Source: Serratia nevei
GTDB lineage: Bacteria; Pseudomonadota; Gammaproteobacteria; Enterobacterales; Enterobacteriaceae
Direction: 5' to 3'
DNA length: 64,000 nucleotides
Assembly (NCBI RefSeq): GCF_037948395.1
Contig: NZ_CP149940.1
Location: 3,968,001-4,032,000, forward strand
Under the pieces are notes generated by a model. The model searched no databases. It was not told the origin of the DNA and was given only the letters and a program-made list of their open reading frames with translations. Made by a program: the position numbers and the translations under genes. How positions within the stretch are numbered: position 1 is the stretch's first letter; each line of letters starts with the position of its first letter. This document shows positions 39,427 to 55,155 of the stretch, piece after piece.

Positions 39427-40890
39427 CTAGAAGCTGGCTTTGAACTTCGCCATTACGTGCCTGACAACGCTGTAATCCTGTAGTGAATCGCTGGACAGAT
39501 CCTTGCCGTAGCCGGAGCGTTTCAGGCCGCCGTGCGGCATCTCGCTCGCCAAGGTGAAATGGGTGTTGATCCAGGTGCTGCCGTACTGCAGATGGGCGGC
39601 GATGTGCAGCGCCCGATCGATATTTTGCGTCCACACCGACGAAGCCAGCCCGTATTCCGAGTCGTTGGCCCACTCGACCGCCTGCTCCAGGTGTTCGAAG
39701 CGCGTGATGCTGACCACCGGGCCAAACACCTCGCGCTGCACGATTTCGTCGCTTTGCAGGCAGCCCGCCAGCAGGGTCGGCTGGTAGTAGAACCCCGGCC
39801 CGGAGTGGGCCGCGGCGCCGGTGATCAATTCGATATGCGGTTGGCTGAGCGCTCGCTCGACGAAGCTGGCGACGCGATCGCGTTGGCGGCTACTTATCAA
39901 CGGGCCGATCTCGTTGTCCTGATCGCGCTTGCGGGCAAAGCGCAGGCTGGCAACCGCCTCGCCCAGCGCGTCCACCAGCTTGGGATAGATGCCCGCCTGT
40001 GCATAGATGCGGCAGGCGGCGGTGCAGTCCTGGCCGGCGTTGTAATAGCCGTAGGTGCGGATGCCGTTGACCACCTCGTCGAGATCGGCGTCGTCGCAGA
40101 CGATCACCGGCGCCTTGCCCCCCAGTTCCAGGTGGGTGCGCTTGACGCTTTTGGCCGCCGCCTGAAGAATTTTTTGCCCGGTGACGATATCGCCGGTGAC
40201 CGACACCAGCCGCACCTGCGGGTGCCCCACCAGCTGGCTGCCGACCCCTTCCCCGCCGCCGTAGACGATATTCAGCACGCCCGGCGGCAGGATCTCCTGC
40301 AGCGCCGGCACCAGCGCCAGAATGGTCAGCGGCGTATGTTCGGAGGGTTTAAACACCACGGTATTGCCCGCCGCCAACGCTGGCGCAATCTTCCACGCCG
40401 CCATCATCAGCGGATAGTTCCAGGGGGCGATCGAGGCCACCACGCCGATCGGATCGCGGCGGATCATCGAGGTGTGGCCCGGCACATACTCGCCGGCCAG
40501 CTGCCCTTGCTGCGTGCGCACCGCGCCGGCGAAGAAGCGGAACACGTCGACCGCCGCCGGCAGATCGTCATTGAGCGCCTGATGCAGCGGTTTACCGCAG
40601 TTGAGGGCTTCCAGCTGCGCCAGCTGCGGCGCCTGCCGCTCGATGGCGTCGGCGATGCGCAGCAACAGAGCGGCGCGCTGGGCCGGCGTGGTGCGCGACC
40701 AGTGGCCGAACGCCTGCTGCGCGGCTTTCACCGCGCCGCCGACCTGCGCCGAAGAGGCTTCGGTCAGGGCGATCAGCGTCTCGCCGTTGGCCGGATTGAC
40801 GATGCATTCCTGCTGGCCTTCGCCGTCGACCAACTGACCGTTAATGAACTGCTGACAGGACAAACCTGAGAGAACCTGCACATCTGCCAT
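39427..40890 (-). CDS. Aminoaldehyde dehydrogenase, PatD paralogue
   Basis: A 487-residue NAD-dependent aldehyde dehydrogenase clearly related to PatD throughout. The catalytic cysteine lies in [13 protein letters not shown] and the glutamate in LELGGKAPV. It is the second such enzyme within 7 kb, standing upstream of ydcS after a 73-base gap. The duplicate may handle a different aminoaldehyde, such as 3-aminopropanal from 1,3-diaminopropane, or may simply raise capacity; the sequence alone does not decide. It lies downstream of the LysR regulator on the same strand. Confidence 0.9.
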   Translation of the reverse strand: MADVQVLSGLSCQQFINGQLVDGEGQQECIVNPANGETLIALTEASSAQVGGAVKAAQQAFGHWSRTTPAQRAALLLRIADAIERQAPQLAQLEALNCGKPLHQALNDDLPAAVDVFRFFAGAVRTQQGQLAGEYVPGHTSMIRRDPIGVVASIAPWNYPLMMAAWKIAPALAAGNTVVFKPSEHTPLTILALVPALQEILPPGVLNIVYGGGEGVGSQLVGHPQVRLVSVTGDIVTGQKILQAAAKSVKRTHLELGGKAPVIVCDDADLDEVVNGIRTYGYYNAGQDCTAACRIYAQAGIYPKLVDALGEAVASLRFARKRDQDNEIGPLISSRQRDRVASFVERALSQPHIELITGAAAHSGPGFYYQPTLLAGCLQSDEIVQREVFGPVVSITRFEHLEQAVEWANDSEYGLASSVWTQNIDRALHIAAHLQYGSTWINTHFTLASEMPHGGLKRSGYGKDLSSDSLQDYSVVRHVMAKFKASF

Positions 40891-41005
40891 CGCCTGACGC
40901 CCCTAAGTGACAAAAACGTTAACCAAATGTGAATAATTTAGTTTTAATCAGCCTAAGCGAGCCTCTGGCGGGCAACAAATTCTAAATACTGAACGCCGCG
41001 TTCGA

Positions 41006-41929
41006 TTAAATCGAATGCTTAAGCCCGGCGGCGTGTTTGCTGCCGTTCTCGCGCGCGATGGTAAGGAACGGCGTCACCAGCTCCGGCCGCGCGCTGCCGC
41101 GCCGCCACGCCAGCCCAATATCCAGCGGCTCCAGCAGATCGTCCAGCTTGCGCGCTTCGATCATGTTGCCCTCGAGCGACCAGGCGCGGTACGCCATGTC
41201 CGGCTGGATGGAGACCCCCATCCCCGCCGCCACCAGGCTGCGCACCGCCTCGGTCGAAGCGGTCTTCATGGCGATCTCCGGCTTCAGCCCGGCGCGCGAC
41301 CAGATGCGCCGCGCGTGCACGTCCATTTCATCGGCGTTGAGCTGGATCAGCGGCTGTTTGGCCACGTCCGCCAGGCTGATGCTCTCGTGCTCCAGCAGCG
41401 GGTGCAACGGCGGCAGCCACAGGCGATACGGCGAGTGCATCAGCACCTCGGTCTGCAGCGCGTCGCGGTCTTCGATGTTCGACAGGATCAGCACGCCGAT
41501 GTCGATCTCGCCGCTGACCAGCAGATGCTCGATATACGGGCGCTCGTCTTCAACCACCTGCACGGTGACGTTGGGATAGGCCGATTTGAAGCGCGTGAGC
41601 AGCTCCACCAGGAAGTAGCCGGCCACCAGGCTGGTGACGCCGACGGTCAGCTTGCCGGTCAGGCTTTCGGTGCCGATCTGCAGGCTGCGCTTGGCGTTGT
41701 CCACCGTCGCCAGGATCAGATACGACTGGCGCAGGAACTGATGCCCCTGATGGGTCAGCGTCATGCCCTTGGCGTGGCGATCGAACAGCCGCACGCCAAT
41801 CTCGGTTTCCAACTGCTGGATCGCCAGCGTCAGCGAAGACTGGGAGACAAACACCGCCTGGGCGCCGGCGGAGATCGACCCGGTTTCCGCCACCGCGATG
41901 AAGTGGCGGATTTGGCGTAACGTCATCAT
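41006..41929 (-). CDS. LysR-family regulator, probable controller of the polyamine cluster
   Basis: A 307-residue LysR-type regulator. The N-terminal helix-turn-helix reads TLRQIRHFIAVAETGSISAG and VSQSSLTLAIQQLETEIG. The C-terminal effector domain starts near LTVGVTSLVAGYFLVELL. It is the most upstream gene of the polyamine module and points the same way as it; LysR genes are more often divergent, so autoregulation and the target promoter are unclear. An ERIC element occupies the sequence directly before its start. Confidence 0.88.
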   Translation of the reverse strand: MMTLRQIRHFIAVAETGSISAGAQAVFVSQSSLTLAIQQLETEIGVRLFDRHAKGMTLTHQGHQFLRQSYLILATVDNAKRSLQIGTESLTGKLTVGVTSLVAGYFLVELLTRFKSAYPNVTVQVVEDERPYIEHLLVSGEIDIGVLILSNIEDRDALQTEVLMHSPYRLWLPPLHPLLEHESISLADVAKQPLIQLNADEMDVHARRIWSRAGLKPEIAMKTASTEAVRSLVAAGMGVSIQPDMAYRAWSLEGNMIEARKLDDLLEPLDIGLAWRRGSARPELVTPFLTIARENGSKHAAGLKHSI

Positions 41930-42052
41930 CCCTATCGCCTTTCAAGCCGCTGCGTTGTTGTCTGCGTGCGCTTACCCCAGTCACTTACTTGAGTAAGCTC
42001 CTGGGGATGCACGCCCTTGCCGCCTAGCCGCAACTTGAAATTCATTGGGGAT
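41930..42052 (-). repeat. ERIC element, second copy
   Basis: On the minus strand this carries the ERIC core ccccaggagcttactcaagt followed by aagtgactggggt, inverted relative to the copy at 15829. Left and right ends are less well preserved. It starts at the base next to the LysR gene's first codon, so it forms that gene's 5' leader and may include its ribosome-binding region. Confidence 0.85.
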
Positions 42053-42115
42053 CACCTCAATCAAGATAGTTAGATTGATTGTAGATCCCGCGAGAAAAGC
42101 GATCGGGAAAAGTAT

Positions 42116-42142
42116 CAAAAACGCGATAGCGTTCGCTTTTTT
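42116..42142. terminator. Short bidirectional terminator-like hairpin
   Basis: A stem aacgc/gcgtt with loop gata is flanked by A-rich sequence on one side and cgctttttt on the other. It may back up the glnB terminator. Confidence 0.5.
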
Positions 42143-42209
42143 AGAATGCCGACGGGCAAAAAGGGGGGAAACGGCGAGGCGAAGAAGCATGATGCGCGGG
42201 GAGCAGAAA

Positions 42210-42236
42210 TGACAAGGGCGCAGCACGCTGCGCCCT
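42210..42236 (-). terminator. Terminator of glnB
   Basis: A perfect stem gggcgcag/ctgcgccc with a 4-base loop is followed on the minus strand by ttgtcatttct, 26 bases past the glnB stop. Confidence 0.75.
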
Positions 42237-42261
42237 GGATGGCCGATGACCCTGCGGAGGA

Positions 42262-44234
<1,973 letters not shown>

Positions 44235-44364
44235 TTGTGTACGATCCCGCTTAATACGTTCCATGGTGCTCTACGCCGGGGCGCGCCGCGGCAAAGAGAA
44301 CGGAGTGTAAATCATTCCGCCGGATTTGTTGAGAACCTGCGTGGCAGGCGCCGGCGGCAAACTG

Positions 44365-45701
<1,337 letters not shown>

Positions 45702-45705
<4 letters not shown>

Positions 45706-46574
45706 TGCGCGTGGGACTCCTTATTGGCAGGGTGCGGCGTATAGGTGTCTTCCGGTTCAACCGGCAGCGCGGTGCCTTTTTCCGGTTCGTCCTGCGATTC
45801 AGCCCCTTTGGCGGCCGCGCCTTTTTTACCGGCGGCTTCGCCCTTTTGCGAACCTGCGCTGTTGTCCGGGATTTCCCCTTGCAGCTGCTTGCGCGAAGAG
45901 AGCTGGCGCTCGATGTCGGTCAGGTTCTCCAGCTTGCGCGAGGTGTCCTGCAGCTGAGATTGCAGACGCGCCTGGCTCTGGCGCAGCGAATCGATCTGAC
46001 TGTCGCTGCTCTCCTGCAGATGCTGATAGCGAGCTTTCTCATCGAACAGCGTGATCTGCAGCAATTGCTGCTGGCGCCACAGCTGCGTCAGCGGACGCAG
46101 TGAACCGGGGAATTCCATCCGGTAGCTGTTGATCCTGTCGATGATTTGGCGGCGTTCGCCGGAGGTCGGCTGCGCGCTGCCCAGCAGGATGCTCTGTTTG
46201 AAAACGCCGGACCAGCTGTCGCCAGGCACCGTTTTCGCCAGCGCACGCGCCTGGGTCGACCCGATGCGATCGGCGCAGTCCATCGCGCGCAGCCAGTAGA
46301 GCGAGTTAGCCAGCGCGTCCTTATCGTCCAACTGCCACAGGGTATCGCAAGCCGCGGTGCGGTAATCGATTACCTTGGTATCCGGGATCGCCTCTTGCTG
46401 CTGAGGGTTCAGGCCACCGCTGACGGCGCGATCGACGCAGCCCGCCAGCAACAGCGGCATAAAGAAGACGGCGCCCAACCAGCTGATCGGGCGTTTGCCG
46501 AGCGGCGCTCTGTGCGTGGCACGCGGTGAACGTTCGGTCTGTGCAAGACGAAGGCGTTTAGACCATGTGTACAT
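45702..46574 (-). CDS. qseG: Lipoprotein QseG
   Basis: A 290-residue outer-membrane lipoprotein with lipobox LLLAGC and coiled-coil segments rich in Gln/Arg (LRQSQARLQSQLQ). In E. coli, QseG interacts with the sensor GlrK (QseE) and stimulates it. The n-region before the hydrophobic core is unusually long and basic (about 32 residues), so a shorter start is possible. It is coupled to both neighbours: a 3-base gap after glrK, a 4-base overlap with glrR. Confidence 0.92.
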
Positions 46575-46577
46575 TAT

Positions 46578-48014
46578 TTATTCATTCTCGGCGGTTAACG
46601 GCAGTTCAATGCGGAAGCAGACGTCTGCACCGGCGACCGTCGCCAGTTGCAGCTCACCGCGCATGCGACGGATACAGTCCTGAGCGATGCTCAACCCCAG
46701 TCCGCTTCCTTTTACCGCCCCTTTTCGCTGGTGACTACCCTGGAAAAAAGGCTCGAAAATCATGGCTCTTTCAGCCTCGGGGATCGGCGTGCCGGTATTG
46801 GCGACGTCGATTTGCACCCGTTGTCCAACCTGACGGCTGCGGATCCAAATGTTACCGGATTCCTTGCCGTAGTGCACCGCATTGGAGTAGAGATTATCCA
46901 GCACGCGCATTAATAGCGTAGGCTCTGCCCAGCAGATTTCCGCCTCCAGCGTAATTTCGGTGGAAATCATCTTCGCCCGCGCCGGCAAACTGTGCGCGGC
47001 GACCACCAAATCGACCATTTCGCGCAGCTCGACGTTCTCGTGTTCCGCCGGGCCATCGGCCAATTTGCGGTTGTAATCCAACAGCTGTTCGATCAGCTGC
47101 TGCAGATGGCGGCTGCTGTTGTCGAGGATCGCCACCACCTCTTTCTGATCGGAAGTCAGCGGCCCCGCCACCTCGTCGGCCAGCAGTTCGGTGCCTTCAC
47201 GCATGCTGGCCAACGGCGTTTTCAGCTCGTGTGAAATATGGCGCAGGAACTCGTGGCGCTGCGACTCCAGCCACGCCAGCCGCTCGCTCAGCCAGATGAT
47301 GCGCTGCGCCAGCGAACGCAGCTCGCGCGGCCCTTTGAATGACGCGGTGCTGCCCAGCGCACGCCCTTCCCCCAGGCGGTTGATCATCCGCTCCACGGCC
47401 TTGACCGGCCCGATGATCATGCGGGTGAACAGCACCACCAGCAGCACGCTGACCAGGAACAGCAGCAGCGCCTGCCAGCCGAAGAACTGGCCGCGCTCGG
47501 CAATGGCCTGCTGCAGCTGCTGGCCACGCGAGAACACCACCGCGCGCGTGGCCTGCACCATTTCGGCGTTGGAACGGGAGAACGACTCGAGCAAGGCGGA
47601 AGCCTCTTGGTCCGGCCCGCTGTTATGGCATTTGATCGCCGCCAGCTGGGTCAGCAACTGGCGCAGCGTTTGGTAGTAGCGCTCGTCCGGCAGGATCGGC
47701 GCGTGGGCATCCAGCATCTGCGAATACTGCTTGCGCTGGTTCTGGTACAGCTTCTGCAGCGTAGGATCGACCAGCACGCAGTACTGACGATAGCTGCGCT
47801 CCATCTCCAGCGCCACGCTGGTCATCGCCTCGCTGCGCCGCGCGTCCACCAGCGTGGTGCGGTTGATGTCCGCCGCCTGCGCGCTGAGGTGATCCAGACT
47901 CTGGTAGGCCTGATAGGCCAGCACCAGCAGCGGCAACAGCACCAACAGGAACGCCAGCAGCACCAATTGCCGCAGCGAACGGGGGAATAAACGCCATTTT
48001 TTCAACGAAATCAT
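46578..48014 (-). CDS. glrK: Sensor histidine kinase GlrK (QseE)
   Basis: A 478-residue two-transmembrane-helix sensor. The first helix is LVLLAFLLVLLPLLVLAY and the second about residues 179-198; between them is a periplasmic helical domain, followed by HAMP. The phosphorylated His lies in FLRHISHELKTPL. The ATPase boxes include NLYSNAVHYG and GSGLGLSI. It phosphorylates GlrR and responds to cell-envelope conditions. First gene of glrK-qseG-glrR. Confidence 0.96.
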   Translation of the reverse strand: MISLKKWRLFPRSLRQLVLLAFLLVLLPLLVLAYQAYQSLDHLSAQAADINRTTLVDARRSEAMTSVALEMERSYRQYCVLVDPTLQKLYQNQRKQYSQMLDAHAPILPDERYYQTLRQLLTQLAAIKCHNSGPDQEASALLESFSRSNAEMVQATRAVVFSRGQQLQQAIAERGQFFGWQALLLFLVSVLLVVLFTRMIIGPVKAVERMINRLGEGRALGSTASFKGPRELRSLAQRIIWLSERLAWLESQRHEFLRHISHELKTPLASMREGTELLADEVAGPLTSDQKEVVAILDNSSRHLQQLIEQLLDYNRKLADGPAEHENVELREMVDLVVAAHSLPARAKMISTEITLEAEICWAEPTLLMRVLDNLYSNAVHYGKESGNIWIRSRQVGQRVQIDVANTGTPIPEAERAMIFEPFFQGSHQRKGAVKGSGLGLSIAQDCIRRMRGELQLATVAGADVCFRIELPLTAENE

Positions 48015-48372
48015 CTCATTCTCTCAGCTCTGTCACGATGCTAACTGACTCGCCGGAAAGAGAAAAGCCCGGCAAGGGAGAATCCTGAACGCACAAGGAA
48101 AAAGCTGCGGGTTCGGTGAACCGCGCCCATAGGCCTGGCCTGCCGACGGCATGCAGCCTCGGTAACATCAACCGATGCGAAAGCAAGAGTGTGGGGATAG
48201 CGTCTGCGTTCGAGGGCATAGACAACGAAACAGGGATAAGCGCAGCGTTGAGAAATGACATCGGGGCAAGAAACTTGCCCCAACGCAAGGAAAGTGTGGA
48301 TGCCCTTAAGTCTCGTCCCCAGGGTGATGTAGCGCAGCGGCTGGCATCGAATAGGACGAATAGCATCCGTAA
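48015..48372 (-). other. Structured leader between glmY and glrK
   Basis: This 358-base stretch carries no supported gene. On the minus strand it holds several strong hairpins: ggggcaag/cttgcccc at 48263-48281 with an extra outer pair, gcggttc/gaacccgc at about 48107-48124, and gccgg/cccggc near 48051-48074. Open frames exist on both strands but lack ribosome sites. It may be the glrK 5' leader or part of a longer glmY transcript. Confidence 0.45.
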
Positions 48373-48579
48373 GTATCCAGGATTGATGAACCCTTCATCA
48401 CAGTTGGATACAGGCGGTGCCTCACTCCACGTGTCGCCCGATGCTTGATAAAGCCGTTTGCACGGTCTGTTATCGGTTTGGTTGGACGATAGGCACCATT
48501 TCTTTGGCATCATTCGGAGGCTTATGAGGCGATTTGCCGTCTAAATACGGCGCCATCATAGAAAGTTGAATGAGCAACT
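48373..48579 (-). ncRNA. glmY: Small RNA GlmY
   Basis: A Hfq-independent sRNA that protects its homologue GlmZ from RNase E by binding the adaptor RapZ, thereby raising GlmS synthesis. Position matches E. coli (between purL and glrK). The 5' end reads agttgctcattcaac, close to the known GlmY/GlmZ starts. A middle block has cctcataagcctccgaatga, and a long-range stem pairs ggtgcct (48491-48497) with aggcacc (48416-48422), as in GlmZ. The start is fixed by the sigma-54 promoter 12 bases upstream. The 3' end is approximate: a strong hairpin (gtatcca..tggatac with inner tgatgaa..ttcatca) covers 48373-48411. Confidence 0.88.
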
Positions 48580-48591
48580 GACGATAATAAT

Positions 48592-48606
48592 GCACGTTGC
48601 GTGCCA
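48592..48606 (-). promoter_or_regulatory. Sigma-54 promoter of glmY
   Basis: The minus strand reads tggcacgcaacgtgc, matching the consensus TGGCACG-N4-TTGC with one mismatch. The -12 GC places transcription start at 48579-48580, exactly at the expected GlmY 5' end. Confidence 0.88.
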
Positions 48607-48713
48607 ACTTTGCAATAAAAATAATAACAATATGATTTTATTAAAAAATAAAACTATACCAGCAAATTTCTTTGCGCATCACGCCCCGATGAGCGATGAA
48701 AAAAACAGCGCGC

Positions 48714-48731
48714 TGTCGCCAAATGCAGACA
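48714..48731 (-). promoter_or_regulatory. GlrR site 1
   Basis: A perfect TGTC-N10-GACA motif (tgtcgccaaatgcagaca), the published GlrR recognition pattern, about 145 bases upstream of the glmY start. Confidence 0.85.
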
Positions 48732-48776
48732 ACTAAAGCCAAACTCGCTTACAGCCAATAAAATCAAAAAGTTAAA

Positions 48777-48794
48777 TGTCTCCATTTAGCGACA
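48777..48794 (-). promoter_or_regulatory. GlrR site 2
   Basis: A perfect TGTC-N10-GACA motif (tgtctccatttagcgaca), in inverted orientation to the other two. Confidence 0.85.
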
Positions 48795-48808
48795 GGAAAA
48801 ATAGCACC

Positions 48809-48826
48809 TGTCGCAAAATGCAGACA
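48809..48826 (-). promoter_or_regulatory. GlrR site 3
   Basis: A perfect TGTC-N10-GACA motif (tgtcgcaaaatgcagaca), nearly identical to site 1. Three such sites match the number reported upstream of E. coli glmY. Confidence 0.85.
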
Positions 48827-48853
48827 CTATCGCCAATCGCCGAACCTCGGCCA

Positions 48854-48881
48854 TAAAAAAGGGCGCAATTGCTTGCGCCCT
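48854..48881 (-). terminator. Terminator of purL
   Basis: A perfect stem gggcgcaa/ttgcgccc with a 4-base loop is followed by six T on the minus strand, 20 bases beyond the purL stop. Confidence 0.92.
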
Positions 48882-48901
48882 CTGTACGGTGGTGGCCGTT
48901 T

Positions 48902-52792
<3,891 letters not shown>

Positions 52793-52864
52793 AATCAAAG
52801 TTCTCTCGTCTTCGAAGCGGCGGATAAGACGCTTCATTGGGCGCAACAGGGGAAAACGCGCGCC

Positions 52865-52870
52865 ATTATA
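52865..52870 (-). promoter_or_regulatory. purL -10 element
   Basis: A perfect tataat on the minus strand lies 73 bases before the purL ATG. The presumed -35 (tttcgt) is embedded in the PurR box 17 bases upstream. Confidence 0.7.
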
Positions 52871-52887
52871 GAGAATCCTCGCCGCAG

Positions 52888-52903
52888 ACGAAACCGTTTG
52901 CGT
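52888..52903 (-). promoter_or_regulatory. PurR operator of purL
   Basis: The minus strand reads acgcaaacggtttcgt, a near-perfect PurR box. It overlaps the -35, so PurR with hypoxanthine or guanine would block initiation. Confidence 0.92.
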
Positions 52904-53013
52904 AGGGATTATTGATAAAAGCGTGCCGCACCGTCGAATTGTCATAACGTGTCAATAAAGTTGCACACTGGCGTTTTGTTGCGCAAAATGCCCCCCGCAC
53001 TGGTGATTTAACC

Positions 53014-54531
53014 ATGAGAAAAGTCGCGGTTGTCGTCGCCGGTGTACCTGTGCCACCACTGGATAACTATTTGAAACGTCTTAAAATAAACTACATCCTC
53101 ATCGGCGTTGTCACCCTGCTTCTGGCTCTCGCGCTGTGGCCCAATATCACCTGGCGCAGCGGCCAGGGCGGGCAACTCCAGGAGATCATTTCCCGCGGCG
53201 AGTTGCGTATCAGCACGCTGAATTCACCGCTGACCTATTTCAACACCAAGCAAGGGCCGGGTGGGCTCGACTACGAACTGGCGAAGCGCTTCGCCAACTA
53301 CCTCGGGGTGAAGCTGGTGGTGATCCCCCATCAGAACATCAATGACCTGTTCGACGATCTGGACGATGACGACGCTGACCTGCTGGCGGCCGGCCTGATC
53401 TACAACCAGGAGCGCCTCAGCCGCGCGCGCACCGGCCCGGCCTACTACTCCGTTTCCCAACAGCTGGTGTACCGGCTGGGCACCCCGCGGCCAAAAGGCT
53501 TCGCCGACATTAAAGGCAAGCTGGCGGTCGCCTCCGGTTCCGCGCACGTCAGCACGCTAAAGCAGCTCAAGCAGGATAAATACCCGGATCTCGCCTGGGA
53601 GTCCTCCAGCGATCTCACCTCCAAAGAGCTGCTGGAGCGAGTCGCCGACGGCAAGCTGGACTACACCCTCGGCGATTCGGTAACCATCGCGCTGCTGCAG
53701 CGCATTCATCCGCAGCTGGCGGTGGCGTTCGACGTCACCGACGAAGAGCCGGTCACCTGGTATCTGAAACGCGATGGCGACGACAGCCTGTACGCGGCGA
53801 TGCTGGATTTCTACAGCCAGATGGTGGATGACGGCACCCTGGCGCGGCTGGAAGAGAAGTACCTCGGCCACGTCGGCAGCTTCGACTATGTGGACACCAA
53901 AACCTTCCTGTCGGCCATCGACTCGGTGCTGCCCAACTTCCGCCCGCTGTTCGAGAAGCACGCCAACGAGATCGACTGGAAGCTGCTGGCGGCCATCGCC
54001 TATCAGGAATCGCACTGGAATCCGCAGGCCACCTCGCCCACCGGCGTGCGCGGCCTGATGATGCTGACCCGCGCCACCGCCGACGGCCTGGGGGTCAACG
54101 ATCGCCTCGATCCGGAAGAGAGCATTCAAGGCGGCGCCCTTTACCTGCAACGGCTGATGGCCAAGGTGCCGGACAGCGTGCCGGAAGACGAGCGCATCTG
54201 GTTCTCGCTGGCGGCTTACAACATGGGCTGGGGCCACATGCTGGACGCGCGCAAGCTGACCAAGACGCAAAAGGGCAACCCAGACAGCTGGGTCGACGTC
54301 AAGCAGCGCCTGCCGATGCTCAGCCAGAAGCGCTACTATCCGCAGCTGACCTACGGCTATGCGCGCGGGCGTGAAGCCTACAACTATGTAGAAAACATCC
54401 GCCGCTACCAGGTCAGTCTGGTGGGCTATCTGCAGGAAAAAGAGAGAAAGGCGGCGCAAGCGGCCGCCGAGCAAGAGGCGTTGGGGAAAGGCTACCCGAC
54501 GGTGATGCCGGAACTGGCGCTCAACTACTGA
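53014..54531 (+). CDS. mltF: Membrane-bound lytic murein transglycosylase F
   Basis: A 505-residue cell-wall enzyme. One N-terminal membrane segment ([19 protein letters not shown]) is followed by an ABC-binding-protein-like regulatory domain ([18 protein letters not shown]) and a C-terminal goose-lysozyme-like catalytic domain with the glutamate in [16 protein letters not shown]. It cleaves glycan strands to anhydromuropeptides. The first ATG gives about 20 residues more than E. coli MltF; a TTG at 53071 would give the E. coli-like MKRLKINY start. Confidence 0.95.
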   Translation: MRKVAVVVAGVPVPPLDNYLKRLKINYILIGVVTLLLALALWPNITWRSGQGGQLQEIISRGELRISTLNSPLTYFNTKQGPGGLDYELAKRFANYLGVKLVVIPHQNINDLFDDLDDDDADLLAAGLIYNQERLSRARTGPAYYSVSQQLVYRLGTPRPKGFADIKGKLAVASGSAHVSTLKQLKQDKYPDLAWESSSDLTSKELLERVADGKLDYTLGDSVTIALLQRIHPQLAVAFDVTDEEPVTWYLKRDGDDSLYAAMLDFYSQMVDDGTLARLEEKYLGHVGSFDYVDTKTFLSAIDSVLPNFRPLFEKHANEIDWKLLAAIAYQESHWNPQATSPTGVRGLMMLTRATADGLGVNDRLDPEESIQGGALYLQRLMAKVPDSVPEDERIWFSLAAYNMGWGHMLDARKLTKTQKGNPDSWVDVKQRLPMLSQKRYYPQLTYGYARGREAYNYVENIRRYQVSLVGYLQEKERKAAQAAAEQEALGKGYPTVMPELALNY

Positions 54532-55071
<540 letters not shown>

Positions 55072-55155
55072 TTATACACACTAGCCTCCCTTTGTCGTAG
55101 CCGCCCGCCAATGGCTATACTGGCCGAATCAGCGTGTGATTCAGGGACCAGAAGC

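Larger units (their letters stand above)
42053..42261. other. Region between the ERIC element and glnB
   Basis: No gene. It holds the glnB terminator (42210-42236) and a second terminator-like hairpin at 42116-42142, and is AT-rich at 42053-42120. The LysR gene promoter should lie in the AT-rich part. The short frames here have no support. Confidence 0.6.

Noticed and set aside
33915..41929. Betaine aldehyde dehydrogenase and iron-transport readings for the dehydrogenases and ABC genes
   Set aside because: Close likeness of the binding protein and dehydrogenase to E. coli YdcS and PatD, in the same order, favours polyamine metabolism.
48016..48513. 165-codon minus-strand frame and a 110-codon plus-strand frame (48116-48448)
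   Set aside because: No ribosome site, no recognisable domain, and the upstream part runs through glmY. Kept only as a structured non-coding region.
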